A DNA stretch of 64,000 nucleotides, taken from positions 3,968,001 through 4,032,000 of the forward strand of contig NZ_CP180537.1 in the NCBI RefSeq assembly GCF_047777955.1, written 5' to 3'. Both the position numbers and the translations under genes were made by a program. Source of the DNA: Didemnitutus sp047777955 (GTDB taxonomy: Bacteria > Verrucomicrobiota > Verrucomicrobiia > Opitutales > Opitutaceae). The number at the start of each line of letters is the position of its first letter. Within the stretch, counting starts at the first letter, position 1. The notes beneath the pieces are model-generated. The model did no database searches, was not told the origin of the DNA, and saw only the letters and a program-made list of their open reading frames with translations. Of this stretch, positions 39,144-48,202 are shown in pieces.

Positions 39144-40475
39144 GTGTCCACGCCGTCCTCTCCGCCCAAACCGCTCTCGCTCGGCGTCATCTTCCTGACG
39201 CTCTACATCGACCTGATCGGTTTCTCGATTTTCTTCCCGCTCGGACCGGAGCTCCTGCGCTACTACATCGCCCACGAGCCGGCGGGGGGCCTCTTCACCG
39301 GCGTCTTCGGCTGGTTCCAGAACTTCGCCCACTCGTCCCACGTGCCGGAGATGGCCACCGGCGCGCTCTTCGCCGGCATCATCGCGTCGCTCTACGCGTT
39401 CATGCAGTTCCTGTTCTCGCCGTTTTGGGGCGCACGCTCGGACCGCATCGGCCGGCGGCCGGTGCTGCTGCTGACCGTGGCGGGCAACGCCCTCAGCTAC
39501 CTGCTGCTCGTGTTCAGCGGTTCGTTCGTGGTGTTTCTCCTCAGCCGCATCCTCGGCGGCATCATGGGCGGCAACCTCGCCGTGGCGGTCGCCTCCGTGG
39601 CCGACGTCACCTCGCGCGAGAACCGCGCCAAGGGCATGGGCATCGTCGGCGCGGCGTTCGGCCTCGGCTTCCTCACCGGCCCCACCATCGGCGGCCTCAC
39701 CTCGGGCTTCAACCTGCTCACCGCCCATCCCGGCCTCGCCGCCTGGGGCTTGCATCCGTTCAGCGTGCCGGCGCTCATCGCGCTCGGCCTGTGCGCGATC
39801 AACCTGGTCTGGATCGGCGCGCGCTTTTCCGAGACGCTGCCGCCGGAACGCCGCGGCACCGGCCTCACCCTGCGCGAGCGCAACCCGCTCCGCGCGCTCC
39901 TCACGCTGCCCGACCGCGCCATCCGCCGCGCCAACGTCGTCGGCTTCGTCCTGACCTTCGGCTTCAGCTTCTTCGAGACGCTGATCACCTTCTTCATGGC
40001 CGACCGGTTCAACTACACCCCGCGCGACCTGGTGAGCATCTTCGTCTACAACGGCACCGTCTCGATCCTGACGCAGGGCGTGCTCGTGCGGCGCATCGTC
40101 CCGCGCATCGGCGAGAAGCGCGGCGCCGTTCTCGGCCTCGCCGGCGTCGCGCTGGGCATGCTCGGCATCGGCCTCTCCGTCGGACTGGCGCGCTCGGTGC
40201 CGCTGCTGTTCGTGGCGCTGACGTTCTGCTCCGTCGGCTCCGGCTTCGCCAACGTCGGCCTCTCGTCGCTCATCTCGCTCTACGCCTCCGCCGAGGAGCA
40301 GGGCAAGGTCACCGGCATCTTCCGCTCGCTCGGCTTCCTCGCGCGGGCGTGCAGCCCGATCGCCGCCGGCATCCTCTTCTTCCAGGTCGGCGGCACCGCC
40401 GCCTTCACCATCGCCGCGGCGCTGCTCGGCGTGTCGTTCGCGATGAGCACGGCGCTGCCCCAGCCGCACAAATGA
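39144..40475 (+). CDS. MFS transporter, TetA/DHA1-like
   Basis: About 443 residues from GTG 39144. Twelve hydrophobic segments; the MFS loop 2-3 motif is seen as GARSDRIGRRPVLLLT. SLGVIFLTLYIDLIGFSIFF is the first helix, and RILGGIMGGNLAVAVASVAD and GPTIGGLTSGFNL mark helices 4-5. The family exports drugs or metabolites by proton antiport; the substrate is unknown. The start is uncertain, as GTG 39132 and TTG 39084 are also in frame. Its stop overlaps the next start (ATGA). Confidence 0.88.
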   Translation: MSTPSSPPKPLSLGVIFLTLYIDLIGFSIFFPLGPELLRYYIAHEPAGGLFTGVFGWFQNFAHSSHVPEMATGALFAGIIASLYAFMQFLFSPFWGARSDRIGRRPVLLLTVAGNALSYLLLVFSGSFVVFLLSRILGGIMGGNLAVAVASVADVTSRENRAKGMGIVGAAFGLGFLTGPTIGGLTSGFNLLTAHPGLAAWGLHPFSVPALIALGLCAINLVWIGARFSETLPPERRGTGLTLRERNPLRALLTLPDRAIRRANVVGFVLTFGFSFFETLITFFMADRFNYTPRDLVSIFVYNGTVSILTQGVLVRRIVPRIGEKRGAVLGLAGVALGMLGIGLSVGLARSVPLLFVALTFCSVGSGFANVGLSSLISLYASAEEQGKVTGIFRSLGFLARACSPIAAGILFFQVGGTAAFTIAAALLGVSFAMSTALPQPHK

Positions 40476-41716
40476 ACCGCGCCGCGCCGAGGACCGCCGG
40501 GGGATGGACGCGCCTTCGCCGGCCGTTCCCGCTCCTCTGCCTGCTGGCCTCCGCCCTCTGGCTCGCCCTCGCCACCGGCTGCGCGAACTTCCCCTTCGGC
40601 CGCGGCCCGGGCCAGACCTTCGTCCAGACCAAGCCCGCCGCCCTGCCCGCCCGCGTCCTCGGCAACTATTTCATCGTCGAGGCCGAGCAGATCGACGGCA
40701 CGGTGCGCCGCTTCCTCGTCGACACCGGCTCGACCGCCACCTTCGTCTCGCAAAATCTCGCCAAGGCCATCGGCCAGCGGGAGCGCGACGCCGCCAAGCG
40801 CACCGTCCCCGTCCGCTCCGCCAACAACGGCGAGATCACGCTCGAGACCGTGACGCTGAAGCGCCTCCAGCTCGGCGAGGCCAAGTTCGACCGCGTGGCG
40901 GCGCTCGTCTACGACTTCGAGGAGCTCTCCGCGCACCTCGGCCTCACCATCGACGGCCTGATCGGCTTCCCCGTCTTCCGCAACACGCTGCTCACGCTCG
41001 ACTACCCGCACGCCCAGCTCGTCATCGCGCCGCACCAGCCCGGCGCCGCCCTGCCGCGCTCCGCCGGCCGCGTGGCCGTGATCGCCTTCAACAACGAGCA
41101 GGGCACGCCCTTCATTCCGGTGCAGCTCGGCAACGAATCGTTCGTCGTGCTGGTCGACTCCGGCAGCGACGGCGGCCTGCAGCTCAATCCCGTCGGCCTG
41201 CACCCGCGCTTCGCCTTCGGCCCGCGCGCCGGCACGCTGGTGTCGTCGATCTCGGGCGACCGCGCGCAACAGGTCGGCCGCCTCGGGCAGAACCTCCTCC
41301 TCGGCACGCACGTGGTCGAGCAGCCCGTGGTCGACGTCACCGACCAGCTCTCGTCGATCGGCGGCGAGCTGCTGCGGCATTTCGCGGTGACCTTCGACCA
41401 GCGACGCAACTACGCGACCTTCACTCGCGACACCGACGGCCCCGTGCGCATCGAGCCGCGGCGCAGCACCGGCCTGTCCTTCTCGCGCGCCGCCGCCTAC
41501 TGGCGCGTGCTGCGCATCGTGCCCGACACGCCGACCACCCAGCTGGGCCTGCAGCCCGGCGACCTCGTCGTCCGCATCAACGGCGAGCCGGTCGCCGGCT
41601 GGAGCTACGAGCGCTACGCCGCGCTCCTCGCGAGCGCCGCGAAAGTCACCTACACCTTCCTCACCGGCACGCGCGAATACGACGTCGAGATCCCGGTGTT
41701 CGAGCTGGTGCCGTAG
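40472..41716 (+). CDS. Aspartyl protease-like lipoprotein with PDZ domain
   Basis: 414 residues. The hydrophobic start ends in a lipobox-like LALATGC, so it is probably lipid-anchored. Two retropepsin-type lobes follow: VDTGSTATFVS near residue 80 and VDSGSDGGLQL near residue 230, each with the D-T/S-G active-site turn. Together they could make an active site within one chain. The C-terminal about 90 residues are a PDZ domain (LGLQPGDLVVRINGEPVAGW). Periplasmic proteases of this kind are poorly characterised. ATG overlaps the MFS stop (ATGA). It converges with the rRNA methyltransferase gene 19 bases away. Confidence 0.82.
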   Translation: MNRAAPRTAGGWTRLRRPFPLLCLLASALWLALATGCANFPFGRGPGQTFVQTKPAALPARVLGNYFIVEAEQIDGTVRRFLVDTGSTATFVSQNLAKAIGQRERDAAKRTVPVRSANNGEITLETVTLKRLQLGEAKFDRVAALVYDFEELSAHLGLTIDGLIGFPVFRNTLLTLDYPHAQLVIAPHQPGAALPRSAGRVAVIAFNNEQGTPFIPVQLGNESFVVLVDSGSDGGLQLNPVGLHPRFAFGPRAGTLVSSISGDRAQQVGRLGQNLLLGTHVVEQPVVDVTDQLSSIGGELLRHFAVTFDQRRNYATFTRDTDGPVRIEPRRSTGLSFSRAAAYWRVLRIVPDTPTTQLGLQPGDLVVRINGEPVAGWSYERYAALLASAAKVTYTFLTGTREYDVEIPVFELVP

Positions 41717-41734
41717 GCGGCGGACCGCCGCGGG

Positions 41735-43042
41735 CTAGCCCCGCCGCAGCAGGAACGCCCCCGCGCCGTCGTGGCCGTCGGCCCAGGGATAGGCGAGGAT
41801 GTGCCGCTCGAGCGTCCACGGCGTGCGCGCGTCCTTCAGGAAGCGCTGCACGACCTCCTCGTTCTCCGCCGGGTCGATGCTGCAGGTGGAGTAGACGAGG
41901 CGGCCGCCCTCGCGCACGAGGCGCGCGGCGGCGCGGAGCAGCGCGAGCTGTTGCGCGGCGTGCTTGGCGAAGTCGCCCTCCTGCAGGCGCCACTTCACGT
42001 CGATGCGGTGGCGCATCACGCCGGTGTTGCTGCATGGCGCGTCGAGGAGCACGGCGTCGTAGCTCTCGGGCAGGTTGAATTCCTTGAAGAAGCGCGGGCC
42101 GGCCTGGCGCAGGTCGCCGGGCATCAGCGCGACTTCCACGCCGGACGGCACGCGGGTCAGGTTCTCCTTCAGGCGCTCGAAACGCACATCGCGCTCGCCC
42201 TCGGCGGCGGGCAGGTCGAGGGCGACGATGCGGCCGGTCCGCATGACGTCGGCCATGAACAGGCTCTTGCCGCCGGGCGCGGCGCAAGCGTCGAGGATCG
42301 TCTCGTTCGCGGCGGGCGCGAGCAGCTCGATGCACAGGCGCGTCGACGGGTCCTGGAGATAAAGCGCCCCTTTTCGGGCCAAATCGCGGATCTCGTCCCA
42401 GTGGCCGGCCTTCACCTCGAAATAAGCCGGCCACTTCGTCGGGGTGAGGAACTCCGGGGGCGCCTCCGCGCTCCGCCAGCGGGCGTAGACCGGCGCGGGC
42501 TGCTGGTTCCACTCCAAGAGCTGGCGCGTGGCGTCGGTCCCGAATTGCTTTTCCCATCGCGCCACCAGCCAGGCCGGGTGGGCGTAGGCCTCGGCCACCG
42601 TCGCCGGCGCCTGGGCGAGCCGAGCGGCCAGCTTGCGGGCCACGGCGTTGATCAGACCGGCCTCCTTCGCGCTGGCGACGCGCTTGGCCTTCTCGACCGC
42701 GTGGTGGACGATCTTGGCCGGCTCGGCGCCCGGCTCGAGCAGCTCGAAACCGGCCACGAAAAGCACGGCGCGGACCTTCGTGCGCGGCGCCCGCGCCATC
42801 AGGCCGGCGAGCGCGGCGTCCAGCCGGTCCGCCCAGCGCACGACGCCATAAAAAAGGTGCTGCGCCCGCGCGCGTTCCTGTGCCGGCAGACCCGGCGTAA
42901 GTTGTTCCAGCAGCGTGTCCACACGCGCCTGGGTCGCGAGCCAGCGCTCGGCGAGCAGCACGGCGGTTTCCCAACCGTCCGAACCGGGTTTGAGGGAGTG
43001 GGAGCGGGGCTTAGGGAAACCCTGTTTGACATCGCTGCGCAT
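41735..43042 (-). CDS. RsmB-like 5-cytosine rRNA methyltransferase
   Basis: 435 residues. N-terminal NusB-like helical region (RARAQHLFYGVVRWADRLDA), then a Rossmann methyltransferase of the NOL1/NOP2/Sun family: motif I DACAAPGGKS, the first catalytic Cys in LLDAPCSNTGVMRH, and the second in VYSTCSIDPAENEEVVQRFL. RsmB methylates C967 of 16S rRNA in E. coli. ATG 43042 was chosen over a weaker upstream codon. It diverges from greA with 41 bases between, so the two promoters must overlap or face closely. Confidence 0.9.
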   Translation of the reverse strand: MRSDVKQGFPKPRSHSLKPGSDGWETAVLLAERWLATQARVDTLLEQLTPGLPAQERARAQHLFYGVVRWADRLDAALAGLMARAPRTKVRAVLFVAGFELLEPGAEPAKIVHHAVEKAKRVASAKEAGLINAVARKLAARLAQAPATVAEAYAHPAWLVARWEKQFGTDATRQLLEWNQQPAPVYARWRSAEAPPEFLTPTKWPAYFEVKAGHWDEIRDLARKGALYLQDPSTRLCIELLAPAANETILDACAAPGGKSLFMADVMRTGRIVALDLPAAEGERDVRFERLKENLTRVPSGVEVALMPGDLRQAGPRFFKEFNLPESYDAVLLDAPCSNTGVMRHRIDVKWRLQEGDFAKHAAQQLALLRAAARLVREGGRLVYSTCSIDPAENEEVVQRFLKDARTPWTLERHILAYPWADGHDGAGAFLLRRG

Positions 43043-43083
43043 TACGGACTGAACTAACCCTTTCAACGACTCGCTACGCAAAT

Positions 43084-44925
43084 ATGAATTCCGAGGCCAT
43101 CTCCGCGATCACCGCCAAAAATCCCGCCCTCAAGGCGTCGAAAGCCAAGCTGGAGGCGATGGAACCCGGCGCTTACGTGATGCATCGTTCCTGGGGTTTC
43201 GGCCAGATCAAGAGCTACGACGAGTCCGCCGGAAAGCTCGTGATCGATTTCAAGGGCAAGAAGTCCCACGCCATGGACCCGGCGTTTTGCATCAACACCA
43301 TGGAGGTCCTCCCGGCCAAGCACATCCTCGCCCGCAAGGAGACCGAGGCGGCCAAGATCGCCGAGCTGATCGAGAACGATCCCGTGCAGCTCGTGATCGA
43401 CACCCTTTCCGCCTACCCGAACAAGGCCTGCTCCGCCATCGAGCTCGAATCGACCCTCTCGCAGGTCATCGGCGAGGAGAAGTTCAAGCGCTGGTTCTCC
43501 AACGTTAAGAAGCAGCTCATCAAGGACCCGCGCGTCGGCGTCCCGGCCAAGAAGACCGAGGTCTACGTCGTTCGCGAGGAGCCCGTCTCCGCCGAGGACG
43601 AGATCCTCGAGGCCTTCGGCACCACCCGCTCCGCCCGCCGCCGCATCACGCTGGCCGAGGACCTCCTCGCCGCCTCGATCAAGGAGGAAGCCAAGCCCGG
43701 CCTGCAGTCCGTCCTCAACGGCCTGACCGAGGCCGTCCGCGATTCCAACCAGCTCGACGCCGCCGAGCGCCTCTACGGCGCCTTCGTCCGCGACGAACTC
43801 GCCCGCATCCTCGGCCACGACAGCGCCAAGCTGAACCCGCCCCAGGCCGAGCTGATCAAGGAGGTCCGCGGCCTCAGCGCCATCGCCGAGAAGATCCCAG
43901 TCCACTTCCAGGCGCGCTTCCTCGACCTCGTGAAGGAGACGCACCCGCTCGAGTGGCGCGAGATCGTCTTCGCCCTCCTCAAGACCTCGCAGGGCAAGTT
44001 CACCACCGAGTGCATCAACTTCCTCGTCGAGCACGGCCAGTCCGAGGAGCTCGCCCAGACCCTCGTCCGCTGGAAGACCGAGCAGAATCTCCGCGCGCCG
44101 GTGCTGCTCTGGGTGATCAAGAACCGCCACTCGAAGAAGTTCGCCAAACTGCTCAACAACCTCGTCACCCCGCGCCTGCTCTCCGCCATCTTCTTCGCCA
44201 TCGACTACGAGGCGCTGCAGTCCGCCGGCACGCGCCGCATCCCGCTGGCCGAGGCCCTGAGCGACGATCCGGAGCTGATCTCCGACCTCCTCGCCACCGC
44301 CGACACCGAGACGGCCCGCGACCTCGCCAACACCTTGCTCCTGAACCAGGGCTTCGAGGAACTGACCAAGAAGTCCCTCCTCGCCCGCTTCATCAAACTC
44401 TTCCCCTCCCTCCAGGCGCTCGTCGCCGGCGACGCGGAGGCCAAGGACGAGCAGCTCATCGTCTCGCGCACCAGCTACGAGAAGAAGCGCACCGAATACG
44501 AGGAGATCGTCTCCAAGCGCATCCCGGACAACTCCAAGGCTATCGCCACCGCCCGCGAGCACGGCGACCTCCGCGAGAACTCCGAGTTCAAGATGGCGAA
44601 GCAGGACCAGTCCGTGCTCATGGCGCAGAAGGCCCAGCTCGAACGCGACCTCGCCCGCGCCCGCATCTCCGACTTCACCGACGCCACGACCGACCAGGTC
44701 TCCGTCGGCACGATCGTCGACCTCCGCGAAGTCGCCACCGGCAAGGCCGTCCGCTACACCGTGCTCGGCGCGTGGGACTCCGATCCCGACAACCACGTCA
44801 TCGCCTACAAGACCCCGCTCGGCCAGGCCCTGCTCGGCCGCAAGGTCGGCGAGCACGTGAAGCTCAAGATCGCCGGCGTGAACCACGAATACCAGGTCGC
44901 CGGCATCGCCCGCTACGGCGCCTGA
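43084..44925 (+). CDS. greA: Transcription elongation factor GreA with long N-terminal extension
   Basis: 613 residues; typical GreA has about 160. The C-terminal part is a complete GreA: coiled-coil with the acidic tip IATAREHGDLRENSEFKMAK and FKBP-like domain with VSVGTIVDLREVATGKAVRY and TPLGQALLGRKVGEHVKLK. GreA rescues backtracked RNA polymerase by stimulating transcript cleavage. The first about 450 residues begin MEPGAYVMHRSWGFGQIKSY, a small beta domain, and continue as alpha-helical repeats (LRAPVLLWVIKNRHSKKFAK). Chlamydial GreA also carries a large extension, so this is likely an ancestral PVC-group architecture. A strong terminator follows. Confidence 0.93.
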   Translation: MNSEAISAITAKNPALKASKAKLEAMEPGAYVMHRSWGFGQIKSYDESAGKLVIDFKGKKSHAMDPAFCINTMEVLPAKHILARKETEAAKIAELIENDPVQLVIDTLSAYPNKACSAIELESTLSQVIGEEKFKRWFSNVKKQLIKDPRVGVPAKKTEVYVVREEPVSAEDEILEAFGTTRSARRRITLAEDLLAASIKEEAKPGLQSVLNGLTEAVRDSNQLDAAERLYGAFVRDELARILGHDSAKLNPPQAELIKEVRGLSAIAEKIPVHFQARFLDLVKETHPLEWREIVFALLKTSQGKFTTECINFLVEHGQSEELAQTLVRWKTEQNLRAPVLLWVIKNRHSKKFAKLLNNLVTPRLLSAIFFAIDYEALQSAGTRRIPLAEALSDDPELISDLLATADTETARDLANTLLLNQGFEELTKKSLLARFIKLFPSLQALVAGDAEAKDEQLIVSRTSYEKKRTEYEEIVSKRIPDNSKAIATAREHGDLRENSEFKMAKQDQSVLMAQKAQLERDLARARISDFTDATTDQVSVGTIVDLREVATGKAVRYTVLGAWDSDPDNHVIAYKTPLGQALLGRKVGEHVKLKIAGVNHEYQVAGIARYGA

Positions 44926-44944
44926 GCGCCCGCTCCTCTCCCAC

Positions 44945-44975
44945 GGCCGCGACGCCAGTCGCGGCCTTTTGTTTT
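44945..44975 (+). terminator. Rho-independent terminator of greA
   Basis: A 9-bp perfect stem (arms 44945-44953 and 44958-44966, GGCCGCGAC) with loop GCCA, followed by TTTTGTTTT at 44967-44975. It lies 19 bases after the greA stop. Confidence 0.92.
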
Positions 44976-45137
44976 GCGCCCCGCCGCGGAGGACAGGCCG
45001 CGCTTGCGCCGGGCGACGGTCGCGGTGCGTCCGCGCTGCGCCGCGGGCCGCTCCGCCGGCCATCGCCGCGGCGCGGCCGCCCGGGCCTTTTGATTTGTCA
45101 ACGCCCGCCGCGTCCGGAATCGTGGCCGGACCTGCCG

Positions 45138-45764
45138 ATGTTTTTCAAAGGCCTGCTCATCGGATTCGCCATCGCCGTGCCCGTCGGCCCGATCGGCTTT
45201 CTCTGCCTCCGCCGCACGCTCGTCTACGGCCGCATCACGGGCTTCGTCTCCGGCCTCGGCGCGGCCACGGCCGACGCGCTCTACGGCCTGATCGCCGCCT
45301 TCGGCCTGACCGCGATCTCGTCGTTCCTCATGCGCATGGAGTCGTGGCTCCAGTTCTTCGGCGGCCTGTTCCTCGTCGGGCTCGGCCTCAAGACCGCGCG
45401 GGCCAAGCCGCCGCCGAAGACGGCCGACGCCCCGCCGCCCCCGACCCGCAGCTGGCAGGCCGCCTACCTCTCCACGCTCGCCCTCACGCTCACCAGCCCG
45501 GCCACCGTGCTGGCCTTCGTCGCCATCTTCGCCGGCGTCGGCCTCGGCGTCTCGGCCCACAGCCCGCTGCACGCGCTCGAGCTCGTCGCGGGCGTCTTCA
45601 CCGGCTCGGCCGTGTGGTGGCTGCTGCTCAGCCTCGGCGCCGGCGCGCTGCGCGACCGCCTGCACGCGCGCACGCTGCACTGGATGCACGTGATCTCCGG
45701 CCTCTGCATCATGGCCCTCGGCCTCTGGCAGGGCGTGCTGCTGGTCTCGAAGTGGCTCCCCTGA
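45138..45764 (+). CDS. LysE/RhtB family exporter
   Basis: 208 residues with six hydrophobic helices. GFAIAVPVGPIGFLCLRRTL carries the PxGP motif of LysE-type amino acid exporters, and GLGAATADALYGLIAAFGL follows. LTLTSPATVLAFVAIFAGVG is the matching second-half signature. Members export amino acids or related molecules; the substrate is unknown. ATG 45138 gives the usual family length. The 212 bases upstream contain the greA terminator and otherwise nothing I can identify. Confidence 0.88.
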   Translation: MFFKGLLIGFAIAVPVGPIGFLCLRRTLVYGRITGFVSGLGAATADALYGLIAAFGLTAISSFLMRMESWLQFFGGLFLVGLGLKTARAKPPPKTADAPPPPTRSWQAAYLSTLALTLTSPATVLAFVAIFAGVGLGVSAHSPLHALELVAGVFTGSAVWWLLLSLGAGALRDRLHARTLHWMHVISGLCIMALGLWQGVLLVSKWLP

Positions 45765-45817
45765 ACCGGGCGCCGCGCTTGTAAACCCGCCCGCTTGCCC
45801 TCATACGGTTGCGCGCC

Positions 45818-46756
45818 ATGGCCGATTCCTGGGACAGCCTGAAAATCCTCTCCGACCCCACGCGCCTGCGCGTGCTTGCGTTGCTGCTGAAGGAGGAGCT
45901 GTCGGTCGCCGAACTCCAGGACATCCTCGGCATGGCCCAGTCGCGCATCTCCTCGCAGCTCGCGCTGCTCCGCCAGGGCGGCTTCGTGCAGGACCGCCGC
46001 GAGGGCAAGAAGGCCTTCTATTCGCTGCGCGCCAACCTCCCGCCCAAGCAACTCGCGCTCCTGCGCGCCGCCTGCGACTCCGTGGCGGAACTGCCCGAGT
46101 CCGCCGAGGACCGCGAGAATCTCGACCGCGTGCTCCAGCGCCGCCGCCGCGTCTCCGAGCAGTATTTCAACCTCATCGCCGGCCGCCTCGGCAAGGGCTA
46201 CTGCCCCGGCCGCTCTTGGGAGGCTCTCGGGCACCTCGCCCTGCGCCTCGTGCCCGCCATCACCGTCGCCGACCTCGGCGCGGGCGAGGGCCTGGTCTCG
46301 CAGCTGCTCGCCCACCGCGCCGAGCGCGTCTGGTGCATCGACAATTCGCCGAAGATGGTCGAGGTCGGCACCGAGCTGGCGAAGAAGAACGGCCTCGCCA
46401 ACCTCAGCTACAAGCTCGGCGACATCGAGCAGGTGCCGCTGGCCGACAAGTCGGTCGACCTCGCCATCCTCTCGCAGGCCCTGCACCACGCCGCACACCC
46501 GCAGCGCGCCGTCGACGAGGCGTTCCGCATCCTCAAGCCCGGCGGCCAGCTCCTCGTGCTCGACCTCAAGGATCACACCTTCGAGAAGGCCCGCGAGCTC
46601 TACGGCGACCTCTGGCTTGGCTTCAAGGAGAGCGAACTCCACGCCTTCCTGAAGAAGGCCGGCTTCCAGAAGGTCGAGGTCACCACCGTCGCCCGCGAGG
46701 AAGGCGAGCCGCACTTCGAGACCCTCCTTGCCAGCGGCGCGAAGACCGCAAGGTAA
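45818..46756 (+). CDS. ArsR-type regulator fused to SAM-binding methyltransferase domain
   Basis: 312 residues. Residues about 1-85 are a winged-helix ArsR domain (LSDPTRLRVLALLLKEELSV, LGMAQSRISSQLALLRQGGF). Residues about 140-300 are a class I methyltransferase fold: VADLGAGEGLVSQLL, IDNSPKMVEVG and ALHHAAHPQRAVDEAFRILK. No metal-binding Cys pair of classic ArsR is seen in the winged helix. Similar fusions are SahR-type regulators, which sense SAM or SAH and control the methionine cycle in some Proteobacteria; that role here is inference, as no ahcY or metK lies nearby. It may instead be an enzyme with a DNA-binding head. Confidence 0.87.
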   Translation: MADSWDSLKILSDPTRLRVLALLLKEELSVAELQDILGMAQSRISSQLALLRQGGFVQDRREGKKAFYSLRANLPPKQLALLRAACDSVAELPESAEDRENLDRVLQRRRRVSEQYFNLIAGRLGKGYCPGRSWEALGHLALRLVPAITVADLGAGEGLVSQLLAHRAERVWCIDNSPKMVEVGTELAKKNGLANLSYKLGDIEQVPLADKSVDLAILSQALHHAAHPQRAVDEAFRILKPGGQLLVLDLKDHTFEKARELYGDLWLGFKESELHAFLKKAGFQKVEVTTVAREEGEPHFETLLASGAKTAR

Positions 46757-46819
46757 CGAGCCCGCCTCCGGCCTGCGGGCGAGGTGCTCTCAACCCGCGG
46801 CCCGACGGCCTCACTCGCC

Positions 46820-46873
46820 GGGTGCGTGCACCCGCCCCAAATCTGGCGGACTCGACGGCGAAACAGAGTCCGC
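46820..46873. other. Inverted repeats between convergent genes
   Basis: Two hairpin-capable repeats fill the 125-base convergent gap: GGGTGC/GCACCC at 46820-46833 and GCGGACTC/GAGTCCGC at 46846-46873. Neither has a T-run, so they are weak terminator candidates only. Confidence 0.35.
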
Positions 46874-46881
46874 GCCACACC

Positions 46882-48081
46882 TCACTCGCTCGTCATGATG
46901 AACTGCGGGCGCATCTCGAAGCTGTGGTAGTGCGGGCGCAGGCGGTCGGTGTTGTAGAACTTGTCGACGTTGACGAGCTTCTTGGTCGAGGTGATGACCT
47001 CGATCGGGAGGTTGTCGTAGCGGCCGTTCTTCAGCACCACGAGGCGCCCATGGATGCCCTGCATGATCAGGTCGAGCGCGAGGTTGCCGTAGGCCATCGG
47101 CACGATCGAGTCGACCGCATCGGGATCGCCGCCGCGCACGAGGTAGCCGAGGCGCTGGTTGATGCACTCGACCTTCTTGCCCCGGTTGAACTTCGGCGAG
47201 AGATCCTTCAGCCGCGACGCGACCATGTCGCCGATGCCGCCGAGCTTGGCGTGGCCGAACATGTCCTTCTCCGCGCTCTCGAAGACCATCTCCTCGCCCT
47301 CGAAGGAGGCGCCCTCGGAGACGAGCACGATGGAGTATTTGCTCGGGTTGTTGATCCGGTCGGAGACGAGCAGCTCGGTGAGCCGCTCGATGTTGAACTT
47401 CCACTCGGGAATGACGCAGCGGTTGGCCGCGCCGGCCATCGTCGGCAGCATCGCGGTGAAGCCCGCGTAACGGCCGAAGACCTCGACGACGAGGAAGCGC
47501 TCGTGCGAGCCGGCCGAGGTGCGGAGCGTGTTCACCAGGCTGATGGTGCGCGATACGCAGGTGCTGAAACCGATGCAGTAGTCCGTGCCGGGGACGTCGT
47601 TGTCCATCGTCTTCGGGATCGCGATCACCTTCACGCCGCGCTGGAACAGGTGCACGCCGTAGCTGAGCGTGTCGTCGCCGCCGATGGGGATGACGTGGTC
47701 GATGCCGAGCCACTCGAGGTTCTTCAGCACCTCGGGCGTGAGGTCGTTCATGTCGGCGTTGTAGGTGGCCTTGAGGTGCTCGGGCACGCTGGCCTTGGGC
47801 ATGTGGCTCGGGCGCGTGCGCGAGCTGTGCAGGAACGTGCCGCCGGTGCGCCCGGCGCGGTTCACGATCTCCTCGGTGAGGTGGACGAAATACTCGCTGT
47901 TGTCGTGGTCCTTGTCGCGGATCATGGAGACGAGCCCGCTCCAGCCCTTGCGGATGCCGATGACCCTGTAGCCTTCGCGCAAGGCGCGAATCGTGACCGC
48001 ACGAATCGCGGGGTTGAGTCCGGGCACGTCACCGCCGCCCGTCAGGATGCCGATCGTGCCCTTCGCTTTGAGGTTCGCCAT
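46882..48081 (-). CDS. pfp: 6-phosphofructokinase, pyrophosphate-dependent type
   Basis: 399 residues. It interconverts fructose 6-phosphate and fructose 1,6-bisphosphate. Two residues that separate PPi from ATP enzymes point to PPi: the GGDDT motif (Asp137 where ATP enzymes have Gly) and PKTMDND (Lys157 where ATP enzymes have Gly). GILTGGGDVPGLNPAIRA is the family N-terminus and MAGAANRCVIPEW the substrate region. Reversible PPi-linked glycolysis would follow. It lies 121 bases downstream of ptsI on the same strand, grouping sugar metabolism genes. Confidence 0.94.
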   Translation of the reverse strand: MANLKAKGTIGILTGGGDVPGLNPAIRAVTIRALREGYRVIGIRKGWSGLVSMIRDKDHDNSEYFVHLTEEIVNRAGRTGGTFLHSSRTRPSHMPKASVPEHLKATYNADMNDLTPEVLKNLEWLGIDHVIPIGGDDTLSYGVHLFQRGVKVIAIPKTMDNDVPGTDYCIGFSTCVSRTISLVNTLRTSAGSHERFLVVEVFGRYAGFTAMLPTMAGAANRCVIPEWKFNIERLTELLVSDRINNPSKYSIVLVSEGASFEGEEMVFESAEKDMFGHAKLGGIGDMVASRLKDLSPKFNRGKKVECINQRLGYLVRGGDPDAVDSIVPMAYGNLALDLIMQGIHGRLVVLKNGRYDNLPIEVITSTKKLVNVDKFYNTDRLRPHYHSFEMRPQFIMTSE

Positions 48082-48202
48082 GGTGGGGGTTCTCCGCTTG
48101 CCGCAACATTCCGCCGACGGCCCACGTGGCTATCACTTCCCGGCCCGCGCATCAATGCGCGCCTCGCGGTATGAAACCGCCTAACCGCGTGCAATCCGGC
48201 GG

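Noticed and set aside
45779..45807. Promoter-like pair TTGTAA and CATACG with a 17-base spacer before the ArsR-methyltransferase gene
   Set aside because: Only seven of twelve positions match the sigma-70 consensus and transcription would start about four bases before the ATG. Too weak to annotate without transcription data.
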